Assembly (NCBI GenBank): GCA_016873215.1
Contig: VGXU01000004.1
Span: forward strand, 25,191 to 89,190
DNA from: Planctomycetota bacterium
Lineage (GTDB): Bacteria; Planctomycetota; Phycisphaerae; Sedimentisphaerales; Anaerohalosphaeraceae
Length of the DNA stretch: 64,000 nucleotides
Direction of reading: 5' to 3'
Numbering within the stretch: position 1 is the first letter of the stretch; the number at the start of each line of letters is the position of its first letter. The notes below the pieces were generated by a model. The model was given only the letters and a program-made list of their open reading frames with translations. It did not search any database and was not told the DNA's origin. Of this stretch, positions 63,873 through 64,000 are shown piece by piece. Made by a program: the position numbers and the translations under genes.

Positions 63873-64000
63873 TTATAATACTCCCCGAATTTAGTACCAG
63901 GGTATAAGATAGTGGTTGTGGTATAATTCAGTCGGCAATCAAAGAAGAAAGGATGTATGAATTATGACACAACGCAGACAGTTTGGAGCGACCTTCAAGG
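63873..64000 (+). mobile_element. Probable left end of an IS3-family insertion sequence
   Basis: The sequence from about 63873 (ATAATACTCCCCGAATTTAG) has the style of IS3-family inverted repeats. A small gene starts at 63964 with the N-terminus typical of IS3 OrfA. The rest of the element lies outside the window, so the call rests on little sequence. Confidence 0.45.
63964..64000 (+). CDS. Start of an IS3-type transposase OrfA (partial)
   Basis: Only 12 codons are present: MTQRRQFGATFK. The RRQF-x-x-x-FK pattern is the usual N-terminus of IS3 OrfA proteins. GAAAGGA lies about ten bases upstream. It is cut by the window end. Confidence 0.45.
   Translation, partial: MTQRRQFGATFK

Overview
The window looks like chromosomal DNA of a planctomycete, most likely class Phycisphaerae (Sedimentisphaerales-like). 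This is an inference from several traits. Secreted proteins end in single dockerin-like motifs (DLNNDGVVN at 40.7 kb, DGIVNLLDLAIF at 50.7 kb). Type IV pilus/type II secretion genes are abundant but split into clusters. An ECF sigma factor sits next to a zinc-finger anti-sigma factor. GC is moderate and strands switch often. No phage, plasmid or CRISPR locus was seen.

Layout. 0-9.2 kb is housekeeping: a lipoprotein, pcm, an aldo/keto reductase, purB with a TPR lipoprotein, pyrE, thrC, a glycosyltransferase and panB. 9.5-15.2 kb is a lipid-modification block: a flavin-type oxidoreductase, a DUF1365-cyclopropane fatty acid synthase fusion, and DUF1295, DUF2878 and DUF2177 membrane proteins. An orphan zinc-binding lipoprotein (15.5-16.4 kb) follows. 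16.9-25.1 kb is a nine-gene type IV pilus operon (PilM, N, O, P, extension ATPase, PilT, PilC, two prepilin-like proteins). tRNA-His (25.2 kb) is followed by a scar region with a broken tyrosine recombinase and the 3' tail of a macro-domain gene. 26.3-31.6 kb holds a Sua5-phosphatase fusion with rpiB, then purF-purM and a membrane protein. 31.6-39.0 kb holds a uracil-DNA glycosylase, a PEP-synthase-like ATP-grasp protein, gdhA with a divergent LysR regulator, a HAD phosphatase, a frameshifted ankyrin lipoprotein and a macro-domain protein. 39.1-43.8 kb holds a secreted subtilase relative and an M16 peptidase.

44.0-49.1 kb (minus strand) is a second secretion/pilus-like operon (GspE, two GspF proteins, three prepilin-like proteins), with an ECF sigma/anti-sigma pair diverging from it. 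50.7-54.1 kb holds a dockerin-type secreted protein, a cysteine-cluster protein, tRNA-Gln and mtaB. 54.2-60.0 kb is a third pilus-related operon: a long PilM-like protein with an added membrane/periplasmic part, and two large single-pass membrane proteins. All three carry methionine-rich low-complexity stretches. A degenerate GH2 protein, a small membrane protein and a receiver-less LuxR-type regulator follow. The last 37 bases begin a probable IS3-type transposase gene.

How it fits together. The three pilus/secretion clusters supply assembly ATPases, platform proteins, actin-like PilM scaffolds and pseudopilins, but no secretin, prepilin peptidase or clear major pilin is present, so the machines must be completed from elsewhere. 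purB, purF and purM belong to purine synthesis but lie in two places. The most distinctive unexplained feature is the methionine-rich PilM-containing trio at 54-60 kb.
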